Shown here piece by piece: positions 53,623 through 63,602 of a stretch of DNA of 64,000 nucleotides. The notes under the pieces were generated by a model. That model was not told the DNA's origin, made no database searches, and was given only the letters and a program-made list of their open reading frames with translations. Within the stretch, counting starts at the first letter, position 1. Each line of letters starts with the position of its first letter. A program made the position numbers and the translations under genes. Source of the DNA: Streptomyces sp. NBC_01454. Lineage in GTDB: Bacteria; Actinomycetota; Actinomycetes; Streptomycetales; Streptomycetaceae. The stretch covers positions 2,356,001 to 2,420,000 of the forward strand of contig NZ_CP109460.1 in NCBI RefSeq assembly GCF_036227565.1, written 5' to 3'.

Positions 53623-56600
53623 TCACGCACCCCGGACGGACACCCCCGGCACCGGTTCGCCGAAGAGACGCAGGCGGTGGGCCACCGCCCCCGCCTCGCC
53701 GCGGCCGGAGACGCCCAGCTTGGCGAGGATGTGAGAGACATGGACGCTGGCGGTCTTCGGCGAGATGAACAGGGCGTCGGCTATCTGGCGGTTGCTGCGC
53801 CCGTCGGCGACCAGGCTGAGCACCTCGCGTTCGCGCGGGGTCAGCCCGAGTGCGGCGGCGGGGGCGGGCTCCTCGGCCTTGCCACGGCCGCCGCCATCGC
53901 CGTCGCCCTTGCCGCCGCCACCGGCGCCGTCGGCCGGTATCAGGCCCGGCAGGGGAACGCGGGCCCGCTGGGCGAGCAGTGCGATCTCCTCGGCCAGCGG
54001 ACGGGCGCCCATCGTGACCGCGGCGGTGTGCGCCTGGGCCAGCACGAGGACGGCGGCCTCGCGCGGGGTGCGGCCCTGCAGCCCGGCGCCGGCCCGCTCA
54101 CCGGCCTGGAGCAGTGATTCGGCCCAGCGGTAGCAGGCCCGGGCGAGCTCGTGCGGGCGCTCCAGCGGTTCGAAGGCGGCGACCGCGTCGGCCCAGGCGT
54201 CCGGGCTCTCGCGGCCCTCGGCGCGGCGGAGTTCGGCGTCCACCGCGAGGCCGTACGCCACCGAGACCGGCAGGAGCCGGGGCAGCCGCTTGGCGGCCTG
54301 CCGGACGCGGTCGAGGAAGGCGGCCCGTCCCGGCCCCGCGGCCGGCAGACCCCGGGCGTCCGACTCCACGGCGGCGGCCGACCACAGCAGCGGCCAGGCG
54401 TAGCGCTGGGTGCCGGGCGGGAACCCGTCGCCCAGGGCCCGTTCGGCGAGGGACCGGGCGTCGAGGAGGCGGCCCTGGCGGGCGGCGATCCGCAGGGCGT
54501 GCCGGGCCATGGGGAGGGTGTGCTGGGGCTGGGGGTCGTGGGTTCCGTAGTGCTCGCGGGTGACGGCGAGTTCCCGTTCGGCCTCGGCGAGGTCGCCGCG
54601 GTCCAGGGCGAGGTGGGTGAGGCGGTTCGCGGCCAGCGCGAGCGACCGGGGGCTCTGGGCGAAGCGGCGCGCGTCCGCGGCGGCCCGGCCCGCCTCCTGC
54701 CAGCGGCCCAGCGACTGGAGCGATTCGGCGCGGTTGCCCAGCACCCAGCTGGTGCGGTCCTTGAGGCCGTAGCGGGTGGCGAGTTCGACGCCCTGTTCGG
54801 TGACCTCGACGGCCTCGCGGGAGCGGCCGATGCTCTCCAGGACGGACGGGAGATTGACGTGGCCCCGCCCGACGATGCTGAAGTAGCCGCGGTCGACGGC
54901 GCGCTCCAGGGCCGAGCGGAGCTCCGCGAGGCCCGCCTCGACGTCCCCGGCGTCCACCCGCAGGCTCCCCAGCGTCACCAGGGAGTTGAGCTCGGCCTCT
55001 TCGTCGCCCACCAACAGGGCGAGCTCCACGGCGCGTTCGGCGGTCGTGAAGGTGCCGGGGCCCGGTTCGTGCAGCATCGCCCAGCTGGCGACGGACGCCA
55101 TCACGGCGGCGTGCACGGGGGACGGCGGCAGGCCGCGGACCAGCTCCTGGGCGGTGCCCAGGTCCTCCCAGCCGTCGCCGCGGCCGGTGCCCTGGCACAG
55201 CCGCGAGCGCTGCATCAGGAACCACGCCGTGCGCAGGGGGTCACTCTCGCCGCGCAGGGCCCGCAGGGCGCGCTTGGTGATCGTGAAGGCCCGCTCGGCG
55301 TCGCCGGACAGGCGGGCGGCCACCGCGATCTCGGCGAGCAGATCGAGGAAGCGCAGGGCGTCGTCGTTGCAGCCGCAGGCCGGGTAGGCCTCGGTGTAGT
55401 CGACGGGGCGGACCCCGTGGCGGACCTCCGGGGGCGCGTCGTCCCACAGCTCCAGGGCGCGGTCCAGCAGCCGCAGCTGCTCGGCGTAGGCGTGGCGGCG
55501 GCGGGCCTGGACCGAGGCGGCGAGGACGGCGGGCAGCGCCTTGGCGGCGTCATGGGCCTTGTACCAGTAACTGGCCAGGCGGGCGGCGCAGAGGTCGGCG
55601 CGGACCAGCGCGGGGTTGGCCTCCAGGGCCTGGGCGTAGCGGCGGTTGAGGCGAGTGCGTTCCCCGGGGAGCAGATCGTCGACGACGGCCTCGCGGGCGA
55701 GGGCGTGCCGGAAGCGGTAGCCCTTGCCGTCCTGGGTGGGCACCAGGGTGTTGCTGCCGACGGCGGCCCGCAGCGCCGCGATGAGGTCGTCCTCGGGCAT
55801 CTGGCAGACGGCGGAGAGGAGTTCGTGTTCGACGGTGGAGCCGCCCTCGGCGGCCGTGCGCACCACCCGCTGGGCGTCCTCGGGGAGCGCCTCGACGCGC
55901 ACCAGCAGCAGATCGCGCAGCGGGTCGCTCAGGCCGTGCAGACAGCCGTCGGCGAGGCCACGGGCCAGTTCCTCGACGAAGAAGGCATTGCCCTCGGAGC
56001 GCTTGAAGACCCGGTCGACGGTGTCCTCCTCGGGAGCGCTGCCGTTGATCCCGGCGATCTGGGAGCGGACCTCGTCGCGGGTGAAGCGGGCCAGCTCGAT
56101 GCGCTGGACCGTGCGCATCCGGTCGATCTCGGCGAGGAAGGGGCGCAGCGGGTGGCGGCGGTGGATGTCGTCGGAGCGGTAGGTCGCCACCAGCAGGACG
56201 TTGGCGTCGTGCAGGGCCCGCAGGAGGTAGGCGAGCAGTTCGCGGGTGGAGCGGTCGGCCCAGTGGAGGTCCTCGACGACGAGGACGAGGGTGCGGTGGG
56301 CGGCGAGCCGCTCCAGGAGGCGCGCGGTCAGCTCGAAGAGGCGGGCGCGGCCGATCTCCTCGTCGTGCACCCCGCCGGGCGTTTCCCCCAATTCGGGCAG
56401 GATCCGGGCGAGTTCGCCCTCCTGGCCGGCGACGGCGGCGGCCAGTTCGTCGCGCAGATGCCAGTTGAGGGTGTGCAGGATCGCGGAGAACGGGGCGAAG
56501 GGCAGGCCCTCGGAGCCGATCTCGATGCAGCCGCCGAGCGCGACGAGCGCGCCCTGGCCGCGGGCGGCCTCGCAGAACTCCTCGATGAGGCGGGTCTTGC

Positions 56601-56745
56601 CGACGCCGGCCTCCCCGCCGATCAGCACGGCCTGCGGCTCGCCGGTCGCCGCGATGCGGGCGAGCGCGGCGCCGAGCGCGGTGAGTTCGGCCGCGCGGCC
56701 GACGAACACGGGACTGACGGACCTGGTCTCCACGCCGCTGAGCAT
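53623..56745 (-). CDS. LAL-type LuxR regulator with ATPase domain
   Basis: About 1040 residues. Walker A GGEAGVGKT lies near residues 40-48 and Walker B LVLVVEDLHWAD near 145-156, in a STAND-type ATPase module. A long helical TPR-like region runs to about 940, then a Gly-rich linker, then a GerE/LuxR helix-turn-helix (LTPREREVLSLVADGRSNRQ, then ALFISPKTASVHVSHILAKL) at the C-terminus. LAL proteins are ATP-dependent activators often controlling secondary metabolism or sugar use. ATG 56745 is preferred over 56871, but neither has a strong ribosome site. No biosynthetic cluster is adjacent, so the target is unknown. Confidence 0.9.
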   Translation of the reverse strand: MLSGVETRSVSPVFVGRAAELTALGAALARIAATGEPQAVLIGGEAGVGKTRLIEEFCEAARGQGALVALGGCIEIGSEGLPFAPFSAILHTLNWHLRDELAAAVAGQEGELARILPELGETPGGVHDEEIGRARLFELTARLLERLAAHRTLVLVVEDLHWADRSTRELLAYLLRALHDANVLLVATYRSDDIHRRHPLRPFLAEIDRMRTVQRIELARFTRDEVRSQIAGINGSAPEEDTVDRVFKRSEGNAFFVEELARGLADGCLHGLSDPLRDLLLVRVEALPEDAQRVVRTAAEGGSTVEHELLSAVCQMPEDDLIAALRAAVGSNTLVPTQDGKGYRFRHALAREAVVDDLLPGERTRLNRRYAQALEANPALVRADLCAARLASYWYKAHDAAKALPAVLAASVQARRRHAYAEQLRLLDRALELWDDAPPEVRHGVRPVDYTEAYPACGCNDDALRFLDLLAEIAVAARLSGDAERAFTITKRALRALRGESDPLRTAWFLMQRSRLCQGTGRGDGWEDLGTAQELVRGLPPSPVHAAVMASVASWAMLHEPGPGTFTTAERAVELALLVGDEEAELNSLVTLGSLRVDAGDVEAGLAELRSALERAVDRGYFSIVGRGHVNLPSVLESIGRSREAVEVTEQGVELATRYGLKDRTSWVLGNRAESLQSLGRWQEAGRAAADARRFAQSPRSLALAANRLTHLALDRGDLAEAERELAVTREHYGTHDPQPQHTLPMARHALRIAARQGRLLDARSLAERALGDGFPPGTQRYAWPLLWSAAAVESDARGLPAAGPGRAAFLDRVRQAAKRLPRLLPVSVAYGLAVDAELRRAEGRESPDAWADAVAAFEPLERPHELARACYRWAESLLQAGERAGAGLQGRTPREAAVLVLAQAHTAAVTMGARPLAEEIALLAQRARVPLPGLIPADGAGGGGKGDGDGGGRGKAEEPAPAAALGLTPREREVLSLVADGRSNRQIADALFISPKTASVHVSHILAKLGVSGRGEAGAVAHRLRLFGEPVPGVSVRGA

Positions 56746-56884
56746 CGCACAGGGGTCTGACAGTCCGGCAGTGGATTTCGGCAGCCGGAACGCCCGGCCC
56801 GGTGCGGGGAGCACCAGGGGCCGGGCGGGCGGTGTGCGGTCCGGCGGCGTGGCCGGCGCGGTGGGTGTCACGGGCGGCGCCCGG

Positions 56885-57070
56885 TCAGGCGGTGGCGCGG
56901 CGGACCCGCGCCCACCGGCCCCGTGCCCTCACCCGCCGTTCCGGTTCATCGCCCCCGGGGTGGGCGGCGGCGCCGCGGCCGGCGATCGCCTCACGCGCCA
57001 GACGCTCCCGGTCGGCCGCGCGGCGCAGCTCTTCGTGACGGATGCGGATCTCCAGCTCGGAGTGGAACAC
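56885..57070 (-). CDS. Small basic helical protein (61 residues)
   Basis: GTG 57070 follows AGGGAG. The protein begins VFHSELEIRIRHEELRRAAD and continues as one charged helix, then an Arg-rich tail. Similar short proteins with LE-x-RI-x-x-EEL are common in Streptomyces; function unknown. It lies 139 bases upstream of the LAL regulator on the same strand. Confidence 0.7.
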   Translation of the reverse strand: MFHSELEIRIRHEELRRAADRERLAREAIAGRGAAAHPGGDEPERRVRARGRWARVRRATA

Positions 57071-57283
57071 GGTGTCTCCCTGACGACGGTGAGGTGGTGT
57101 GGTGCTGCCTCGACGGCTTGTCGATGTGCTCAAGCCTCGTCGCCAAGGGGGGTCCGCCACATCGGGAAGGTTCCCGATGTGCACGCCGCCATGGTCCTTA
57201 GAATCCGGCGCCGGGAGGCGGGGGGATGCCTAGGGAGGGCGGGTGTGTGCCCTAGGTATCCCGGGAAGCGATGGCGGAGCGTG

Positions 57284-59958
57284 TCAGTGAGGGCACGGCG
57301 CGCCCTGCTTTCCGGGCTCCGCCGACGGGCCGTAAGCCCCGCACACGACCACCGTTCTGGGCCCCTCAGGCGCCTGCTTGAGGATCACCAGGGTCTTGTG
57401 CTGCGGAGGTTCGTTGCTGTCCGCGGAGAAGTCCACGAAGCCCGTGGCGCCGTCGAATCTCTCGCCGCTCTTCAACCCGGTCACGAGGGCGTCCCGGTCC
57501 ACAAAAGCGCCCGCATGCGCGTCGTCCGCCGCCATGGACAGCGCGTGGAACGCGTCGTAGGCGACCGCGGACTGGCCGTCCTGCAGCCAAGGGTCCTTGG
57601 GGTACGTGCGGTGGTAGCCGTTGATGAAGTCCTGCGTCTTCTCGCTGACGTGCGGGTCTCCCTCGGGCAGGCGGTGCGCGGAGTGGTACAGCCGTAGCCA
57701 GGTCTTGTTGTGGTACTCCCCCGTCAGCGCCACATTCGTCAGCTCGTTGCCGCCGAGCACGGTGAGACGGTTCTCGCCGCAGGTCCCCTTGGCGTCCCAT
57801 GCGTTGGCGAAGGCCGTGAAGTCCCGTGCGCGCGAGGTCCAGTACACGACGGTGGCCGGGTTTTTCTGCAGGGCCGTGCACACCTGGCCGGCCAGCCGGT
57901 CCGGCGAGCTCGCCTTCTGGGTGCCCGGGGGCGTATCGACCAGTGAGGAGCCCTGGGCGAAGTTGATGACGTCCTCGTCCCCCTTGAAGGAATCCCGGAA
58001 CTTGTCGGCGAGGCTCTTGCTGTAGAGGTCGCCGGAATTCTGCACGATCACGGCCTGTTCGGCGGGAACACATGCCGCGGGTGCCTCGGGCTTCCCGTGT
58101 CCGCGACGATGTTGGCCTGCGAGGCGAAGTCGGCCGCGATCCGCGCCTCCTGGCTGTTTTCCGGGGCGAGGGGCCAGAACGTCTCGCTCCGCTGCATCTC
58201 GTCCGCCGTCGCGGTCGTGCCGATCGTCGGCATCCGGATGTCCGCCCTGCCCAGCCGTTCCACCGCGTCCCGTGTCTGCGTCGTGCTCTGTGCGAAGCCG
58301 AGGACGCCGACGACCTTCGCGTAGTCCTTGCCGTGGTCCTCCTGCCCGACTTCCTTGACGAGGTCGTCCACGGCGGCGACCACGTCGCGGTAGCCGGGAC
58401 CGGCCGACCGTACGTCCACCCGCAGCGGCACCCGGGTGTCGTCCGAACGGGCGTCGTCGTTCAGCCGCTTCTGCCACATGGCGATGCCGCGCATTTCGGG
58501 GATGGTCCCGTCGAAGATGGTGTCCTGCACGTCCGCCGGCGGGCTCGGCACGAAGAGCACGACGGTCCGCACCGCCCGTACCCCTCCGCCCGCCGGTTCT
58601 GGGTCGTGATCCGGTTCTGCGCGTCGGCACGCCACTGCGTCGGCTTGATCTCGATCCGCTGCTTCTGTCCGGCCGCCGCGACCGGATCGTCCCCGCCGGC
58701 GCACCGGGTGTTCCGCGGCCGCTCCCAGAGGCTGGGGGCGGTCGTGCCGGCCGCCATGGCCGCGGCCAGCACCGCGATCTCCAGGGCGGTCACGGCGCGC
58801 CAGCCCATCCTGAACTTCCGCGGCTGCACCGGGGGGATCTGCAGCCCCGGCCGCCCGAAGGGCTCCTCCTCCAGGGGCACCACGACGGGCCGCGGGTTGC
58901 CGGAGTGGAGCAGGGTGCTCGCGCGGCGGAGATTGGTGCGTTCGACGCCCAGCTCCGCCTGCAGCGCACCGGAGGGCCTGCCGACCGCGATGACGAGCGG
59001 GCCCGGCCCCTCAAGACCGGACTGCAGGGTGTGGAACGCGCGCAGGAAGCGCTCCGCCGCATCGGCCCCCGGGGCTCCCGCCGGCGGGATTTCCACCAGC
59101 AGCACCGGGCGGGACACCCGTCGGCGGCGCTTGGGCAGCACGGGACCCACGGCAGGCTTGTGCAGATCCTCCAGCAGGGCGCGCAGCAAGAGGAGTTCGA
59201 GGGCGGCGAGGCCCTCCTTGTGCCGGGGGTGGCCGGGTTCCAGATGCAGCCGGGGGGACTGACGGGCCCCCACCTGGTCGAGGAGTTCGAACACCGGCGC
59301 TCCGCCGGCGGTCGCATTGAGATGGCGGCCGAGCCAGCCGCTCCGCTTGGATCTCACGAGCCGTCGGTTCTGCCGCCGCGCCCAGACCCATCGGGGCAGT
59401 GTGCGGGTCAGCGAGTGCCACACGAGCCCCACGAAGAAGCCGCGCACGCCGCCGATCGGTGCGGTGTCCGTGCCGCCCATGTGCCACAGGAGGCCGGGCA
59501 GCCCACCCCGTTCGGCGCGCCGGCGGTAGACGTGGTCGCGTAACTTCCGCGCCCCGAGGCCGCCGCTGCCCGGGCGGCTCTCCTGTATGTGGCCGACGAC
59601 GTCCGCCATCAGCCAGAAGTGGGGGAACCGGTCCGGTGCCGAGTTCCGGGGCACGTCGAAGCCGAGCCCGGCGCCCGCCTGCATGCTCAGGAGAGGCACG
59701 TCGTCCTCGGCGTGCAGCACGACATGGGGGACCCGCTTGTGCTCGGGGCCCAGGGCCCAGCGCAGCGCCTCCAGGACCCGGCGGGTGCGGGCGCTCGTAC
59801 GGTCCGCAGGCGGGCTGAGGATGAGCAGCGGCGGTTTGTTCTCCAGGAGGTCCCGCCGGGCGGGGTTCACGGCGGTGCGGTACTCCCGGATGAAGTAGTC
59901 CGCACCGGCGTCGTCGGGGAAGGACGGGGGGGTCGACGGAGTTGTTCGCGGGTCTCAC
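57284..59958 (-). pseudogene. Membrane-anchored ABC-type substrate-binding-domain protein, three frameshifts
   Basis: One roughly 890-codon gene broken in three places. From GTG 59958 the reading is VRPANNSVDPP, then a run of seven C on the coding strand shifts frame; removing one C restores FPDDAGADYFIREYRTAVNP. The second frame runs to about 58585 and includes a large cytoplasmic region without a visible P-loop and one membrane segment (VTALEIAVLAAAMAAGTTAP). It then passes to a third frame near 58570-58590 (VVLFVPSPPADVQDTIFDGT), and at about 58098 to a fourth stretch (AVIVQNSGDLYSKSL) ending at 57284. The C-terminal 400 residues are a branched-chain amino acid/ligand-binding protein domain outside the cell. 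Each break is a one-base change in a G/C run, so either recent decay or sequence error. Confidence 0.8.
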
Positions 59959-60135
59959 CTCCCGGTCAACCAGCTACCTACACAGGGTAGTTACCCATGC
60001 TAGATCGGTGAGGTGTGCGCCACAATCGGCTTGTGGATAACGGCGACGCCGTCTGCGGCCGCCGCCGGTCGCCGTGCCCGCCGCCGCGCACCGCCCCGGT
60101 GCGCCGGACCGCCGGCCCCCGCCCCCAGGAACGGC

Positions 60136-60166
60136 GAAGACCCACCGGCAGAACCGGTGGGTCTTC
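60136..60166 (-). terminator. Terminator of the small membrane protein gene
   Basis: Perfect 13-base arms GAAGACCCACCGG/CCGGTGGGTCTTC with a five-base loop, 28 bases past the stop at 60194. Confidence 0.75.
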
Positions 60167-60193
60167 CGTCGGCGGCCCGTTGGCCATGGCTCC

Positions 60194-60856
60194 TTACGGG
60201 GCCGCGGGGCCGCCGCCGGCTCCGGCGCCCTTCGGGACGACGGGCATGTTCGCGAACAGGTCGAGGTACATGCCGGCGGAGATCAGGATCCCGAGGACGC
60301 CGAGCGCCAGCCCGCCCCAGGCGACGGCCCGCACCCAGGTGGCGCGGCGGCCGGTGAGCACCACCACGGCGGCGATCACGGCGAGCAGCGCGAAAACGCC
60401 GTTGACCAGCGCGGTGGTGTGCCAGGGGGTGCCGTAGACGGCGGCGATCTGGTCCCTGGTCTTGCCGGTCTGGAGGTTGATCTGGCCCATCAGGGTCTGC
60501 CGCTCGGCCATCAGCGTGCCCAGCCAGGTGCCGGTCACGGAGGCGAGGCCGAGCCCCGCGGCGACCACGGCGCCGGCGCCGGCGGCGACCGCGCCGGTGG
60601 CCCGTGCGGGCGCGGCCTTCCCGTCCACCCCGCCGTCAGCCTCCTCCTCGTCCCGCTCGCTGTCCTCGTCCTGCTCGGCGAGGGCCGCGTTGTCATCGGG
60701 CTGTTCGTCCGCCTTGGCGGCGGCCTTGGCAGCCGCTTCCGCCTCGGTGGTCTCCGGGATCGCAGCAGTGTCCGTCGCCGCGTCGGTCTCCGTGGCGGTC
60801 TGCGCCGGCACGGTCGTCTCGTCGGTTCGCTTTTCGGTCGTCCTGGTCGTTCCCAT
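60194..60856 (-). CDS. Hypothetical membrane protein with acidic N-terminus
   Basis: 220 residues. The first 85 are a Thr/Ala/Glu/Asp-rich disordered arm. Three hydrophobic segments follow: AVAAGAGAVVAAGLGLAS, ALVNGVFALLAVIAAVVVLT and VAWGGLALGVLGILISAGM. Between the first two is a conserved-looking loop with ERQTLMGQINLQTGKTRDQI. No family recognised. ATG 60856 has no clear ribosome site. It lies downstream of the MMPL gene on the same strand, 116 bases away, and may be co-transcribed. Confidence 0.75.
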   Translation of the reverse strand: MGTTRTTEKRTDETTVPAQTATETDAATDTAAIPETTEAEAAAKAAAKADEQPDDNAALAEQDEDSERDEEEADGGVDGKAAPARATGAVAAGAGAVVAAGLGLASVTGTWLGTLMAERQTLMGQINLQTGKTRDQIAAVYGTPWHTTALVNGVFALLAVIAAVVVLTGRRATWVRAVAWGGLALGVLGILISAGMYLDLFANMPVVPKGAGAGGGPAAP

Positions 60857-60972
60857 GGGCGCGACCGTAGGTGCCGTGTCTGAGAGTCGGATGAGAACGG
60901 CTCCGGCAGGCGGCTGACGGGCGGCGGCGCGCCGTGCGGACCGTCCGCCCCGGGGCGGACGGCAGCCCTGAT

Positions 60973-63234
60973 TCAGGCTTCCACCAGCGGCTTCTCGCCG
61001 TCCCGCGGGCCGCCCTGCGGGTGCACGGCGGCCGGCCGCTCCGGCGGCGGCTCGATGCTGATCCGGGGCAGCCACCGGCCGAGCCAGGACGGCAGCCACC
61101 AGTTCGCGCCGCCCAGCATGTGCATCAGGGCGGGCACCAGCAGCGTACGGAGCACGAAGGCGTCCAGGGCGACGGCGGAGGCCAGGCCGATGCCGAACAT
61201 GGCGATGGTCCGGTCGCCGCTGAGGATGAAGGCCGCGAAGACCGCGATCATGATGACCGCCGCCGAGTTGATCACCCGGCTGGTCTCGGTGAGGCCGACC
61301 CGTACCGCCCGCCGGTTGTCGCCCGTCAGCTGCCACTCCTCGTACATCCGGGAGACCAGGAACACCTGGTAGTCCATGGACAGCCCGAAGAGCACCGACA
61401 CCATGATGACCGGCAGGAACGGTTCGATCGGCCCGGCGCTGCCCAGCCCCAGCAGCTCGCTGCCCCAGCCCCACTGGAAGACCGCGACGACGATCCCGAA
61501 GGACGAGGCGACCGCGGCGATGTTCATCAGCGCCGCCTTCAGCGGGACGCCGATGCTGCGGAAGGCGAACAGCAGCAGGACCGAGCCCAGGGCGATGACC
61601 ATGCCGATGAACAGCGGCAGCTTGCCGACGATGATGCCGGCGAAGTCGTCGTAACTGGCGGTGATGCCACCGACCCGCACCTGGAGCGTGGTCCCGCGCC
61701 CGGCCTCGGGCAGCACCTCGCCGCGCAGATGGGCCACCAGGTCGGAGGTCTGCCTCGACTGCGGTGAGCTGTCCGGTACGACGGTGATCACGCCGGTGCC
61801 GCGGCCGCCGTTGAACTCGGGGCCGCTGACCTGGGCGACGCCGGGCACCTCCCGCAGCCGGTGCGGCAGCTTGTCGAAGACGATCCGGTCCTTGGCGCCG
61901 TCCAGGGTGCCGACGAGCGTCAGCGGCCCGTTGAACCCGGGCCCGAAGCCGCTGCCCCCGTGCGCGCCCGGCTCACCGCCCGCCAGCAGGTCGTACGCCT
62001 TGCGGGTGGTGGAGGTGGCCGGATTGTTGCCCTGGTCGGAGGTGCCCAGATGCAGACCGAAGGCCGGCAGCGCCAGGACCAGCATGACGACGGCCGCGGT
62101 CAGGCCCAGCAGCTTGGGGTGCCGTTCGACGAAGCCGGACCAGCGGGCGGCGATGCCGGTGGTCCGCTCGCGACGCGGTCCGTGCGCGGCCAGCTGCCGG
62201 CGCTCGCGGCGGCTCAGCGCCCGCATCCCGATCAGCCCGAGCAGCGCCGGCAGCAGCGTGACGGAGGCGGCCACGGTCAGCACGACGGTGAGCGAGGCGG
62301 CGAGGGCGACGCCGTTGAGGAAGCTCAGCCGCAGGATCAGCATGCCCAGCAGCGCGATGCAGACCGTGGCCCCGGCGAAGACGACGGCGCGCCCGGCCGA
62401 GGCGGCGGCGCGGGTGGCGGCCTCGTCGACGGACAGGCCCGCCCGCAGGCCCTTGCGGTGCCGGGTGACGATGAAGAGCGCGTAGTCGATGCCGACGCCG
62501 AGGCCGATCAGCATCCCGAGCATCGGGGCGAAGTCGGCGACGGTCATCGCGTGGCTGAGCAGCGAGATGCCGGCCGAGGCGGTGCCGACGGCGGCCACCG
62601 CGGTGAGGATCGGCAGGAAGGTCGCGGCGAGCGACCCGAAGGCGAGGAAGAGCACCACCGCCGCGGCGCACAGCCCGATGATTTCCGGCAGCTGGGCGCG
62701 CGGCGCCTCGGTCAGCGCGATCCCGGCGCCGCCCAGTTCGACCTGCAGGCCGTCGCCGGACGCGCGCTGCGCGGTGTCGACGACCTTGCGGACCTGGCCG
62801 GCGTCCAGCTCGTCGGTGGGCCGGTCGAAGACCACGGAAGCATAGGCGGTGCGCCCGTCCTGGCTGATCTGCCGCCCGCCCGTCCCGTGGGAGGTGCCCT
62901 CCGCGGGCCGGTCGTAGGGGCTGCGCACCTCGGAGACGCCGGGCAGGCCGGCGACCTTCTCCAGCGTGTGCGTCATCGTCTTGGTGACCGCGCCGGACCG
63001 CACCGTCCCGGCGTCCGTGTGCCACACGATGGTGTCGCTGTCACCGGAGCGCCCGGGGAACGCCTTGGCCAGCAGGGCGGAGGCCTGGCTGGATTCGGTC
63101 CCGGGCACCTCGTAGTTGTTGGAGTACGCGGAGCCCGTCACCCCGGCGGCGACGGCGACCCCCGCGAACGCGGCGAGCCAGAGCAGGAGCACCACGATGC
63201 GGCGCCTGAGACACCACCGAGCCAGAGCGGTCAC
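60973..63234 (-). CDS. MMPL-family RND transporter
   Basis: A 753-residue inner-membrane exporter with the MMPL plan: an N-terminal membrane helix (VVLLLWLAAFAGVAVAAGV), a large extracellular domain, five helices with GVGIDYALFIVTRHRKG, a second helix and extracellular domain, then five more helices with FGLSMDYQVFLVSRMYEEW. The paired Asp-Tyr motifs are the proton-relay sites. Such proteins export lipids or hydrophobic compounds. GTG 63234 is selected because it begins the first helix and has GAGG nearby. The C-terminus ends in a short Pro-rich tail. Confidence 0.9.
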   Translation of the reverse strand: MTALARWCLRRRIVVLLLWLAAFAGVAVAAGVTGSAYSNNYEVPGTESSQASALLAKAFPGRSGDSDTIVWHTDAGTVRSGAVTKTMTHTLEKVAGLPGVSEVRSPYDRPAEGTSHGTGGRQISQDGRTAYASVVFDRPTDELDAGQVRKVVDTAQRASGDGLQVELGGAGIALTEAPRAQLPEIIGLCAAAVVLFLAFGSLAATFLPILTAVAAVGTASAGISLLSHAMTVADFAPMLGMLIGLGVGIDYALFIVTRHRKGLRAGLSVDEAATRAAASAGRAVVFAGATVCIALLGMLILRLSFLNGVALAASLTVVLTVAASVTLLPALLGLIGMRALSRRERRQLAAHGPRRERTTGIAARWSGFVERHPKLLGLTAAVVMLVLALPAFGLHLGTSDQGNNPATSTTRKAYDLLAGGEPGAHGGSGFGPGFNGPLTLVGTLDGAKDRIVFDKLPHRLREVPGVAQVSGPEFNGGRGTGVITVVPDSSPQSRQTSDLVAHLRGEVLPEAGRGTTLQVRVGGITASYDDFAGIIVGKLPLFIGMVIALGSVLLLFAFRSIGVPLKAALMNIAAVASSFGIVVAVFQWGWGSELLGLGSAGPIEPFLPVIMVSVLFGLSMDYQVFLVSRMYEEWQLTGDNRRAVRVGLTETSRVINSAAVIMIAVFAAFILSGDRTIAMFGIGLASAVALDAFVLRTLLVPALMHMLGGANWWLPSWLGRWLPRISIEPPPERPAAVHPQGGPRDGEKPLVEA

Positions 63235-63602
63235 GGACCTCGTCTGCTTCCCGGGTCGTGCGTCGATATCTCCCGAGGACGGGTGGTGCCGAGCGCGGAT
63301 GAACGATGAAGAATCAACAGTGAAGGAGCAACGGTGAACGGTGCGAGGCGACAGCGGCCTGCCGCGCGCCTCCGGAGAGGGCGCGTCCCACCTGTTTCGG
63401 ACCTGTTCAGAGCAGGGTCGCAGCCCGAAAAGATCCTTTGACCGCTTTGTGGACTTCCCCACAGAAGGGGAAAGCGGGAACTCTTCGCCGCATCCCGGGA
63501 AGGCCGGGCACCCGCTCGCCCCGCACGGCCCCTCTTCCCCCTCTTCCCCCTCTTCCCCCTCTTCCCCCTCTTCCCCCTCTTCCCCCTCTCCACCGCCCGC
63601 CC
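63235..63602. other. 368-bp spacer upstream of the MMPL gene
   Basis: No gene is supported. It contains the MMPL promoter region, an AT-richer tract at 63425-63475, and the 9-bp tandem repeat described separately. Confidence 0.4.
63531..63593. repeat. 9-bp tandem repeat (CCTCTTCCC), seven copies
   Basis: Seven exact consecutive copies of a 9-base pyrimidine unit, the last differing at its end, ten bases past the stop of the phospholipase gene. One strand is pure pyrimidine throughout. Confidence 0.9.

Noticed and set aside
54151-56760. 869-codon plus-strand frame opposite the LAL regulator
   Set aside because: Antisense shadow; the minus strand has Walker motifs and a LuxR helix-turn-helix.
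56746-56871. 42-residue N-terminal extension of the LAL regulator
   Set aside because: Pro/Ala-rich, not like the family's N-terminus; the ATPase module begins a few residues after ATG 56745. Kept only as an alternative.
59985-59996. GGGTAGTTACCC palindrome upstream of the pseudogene
   Set aside because: Only one copy, short, and its gene is broken; too weak to call an operator.
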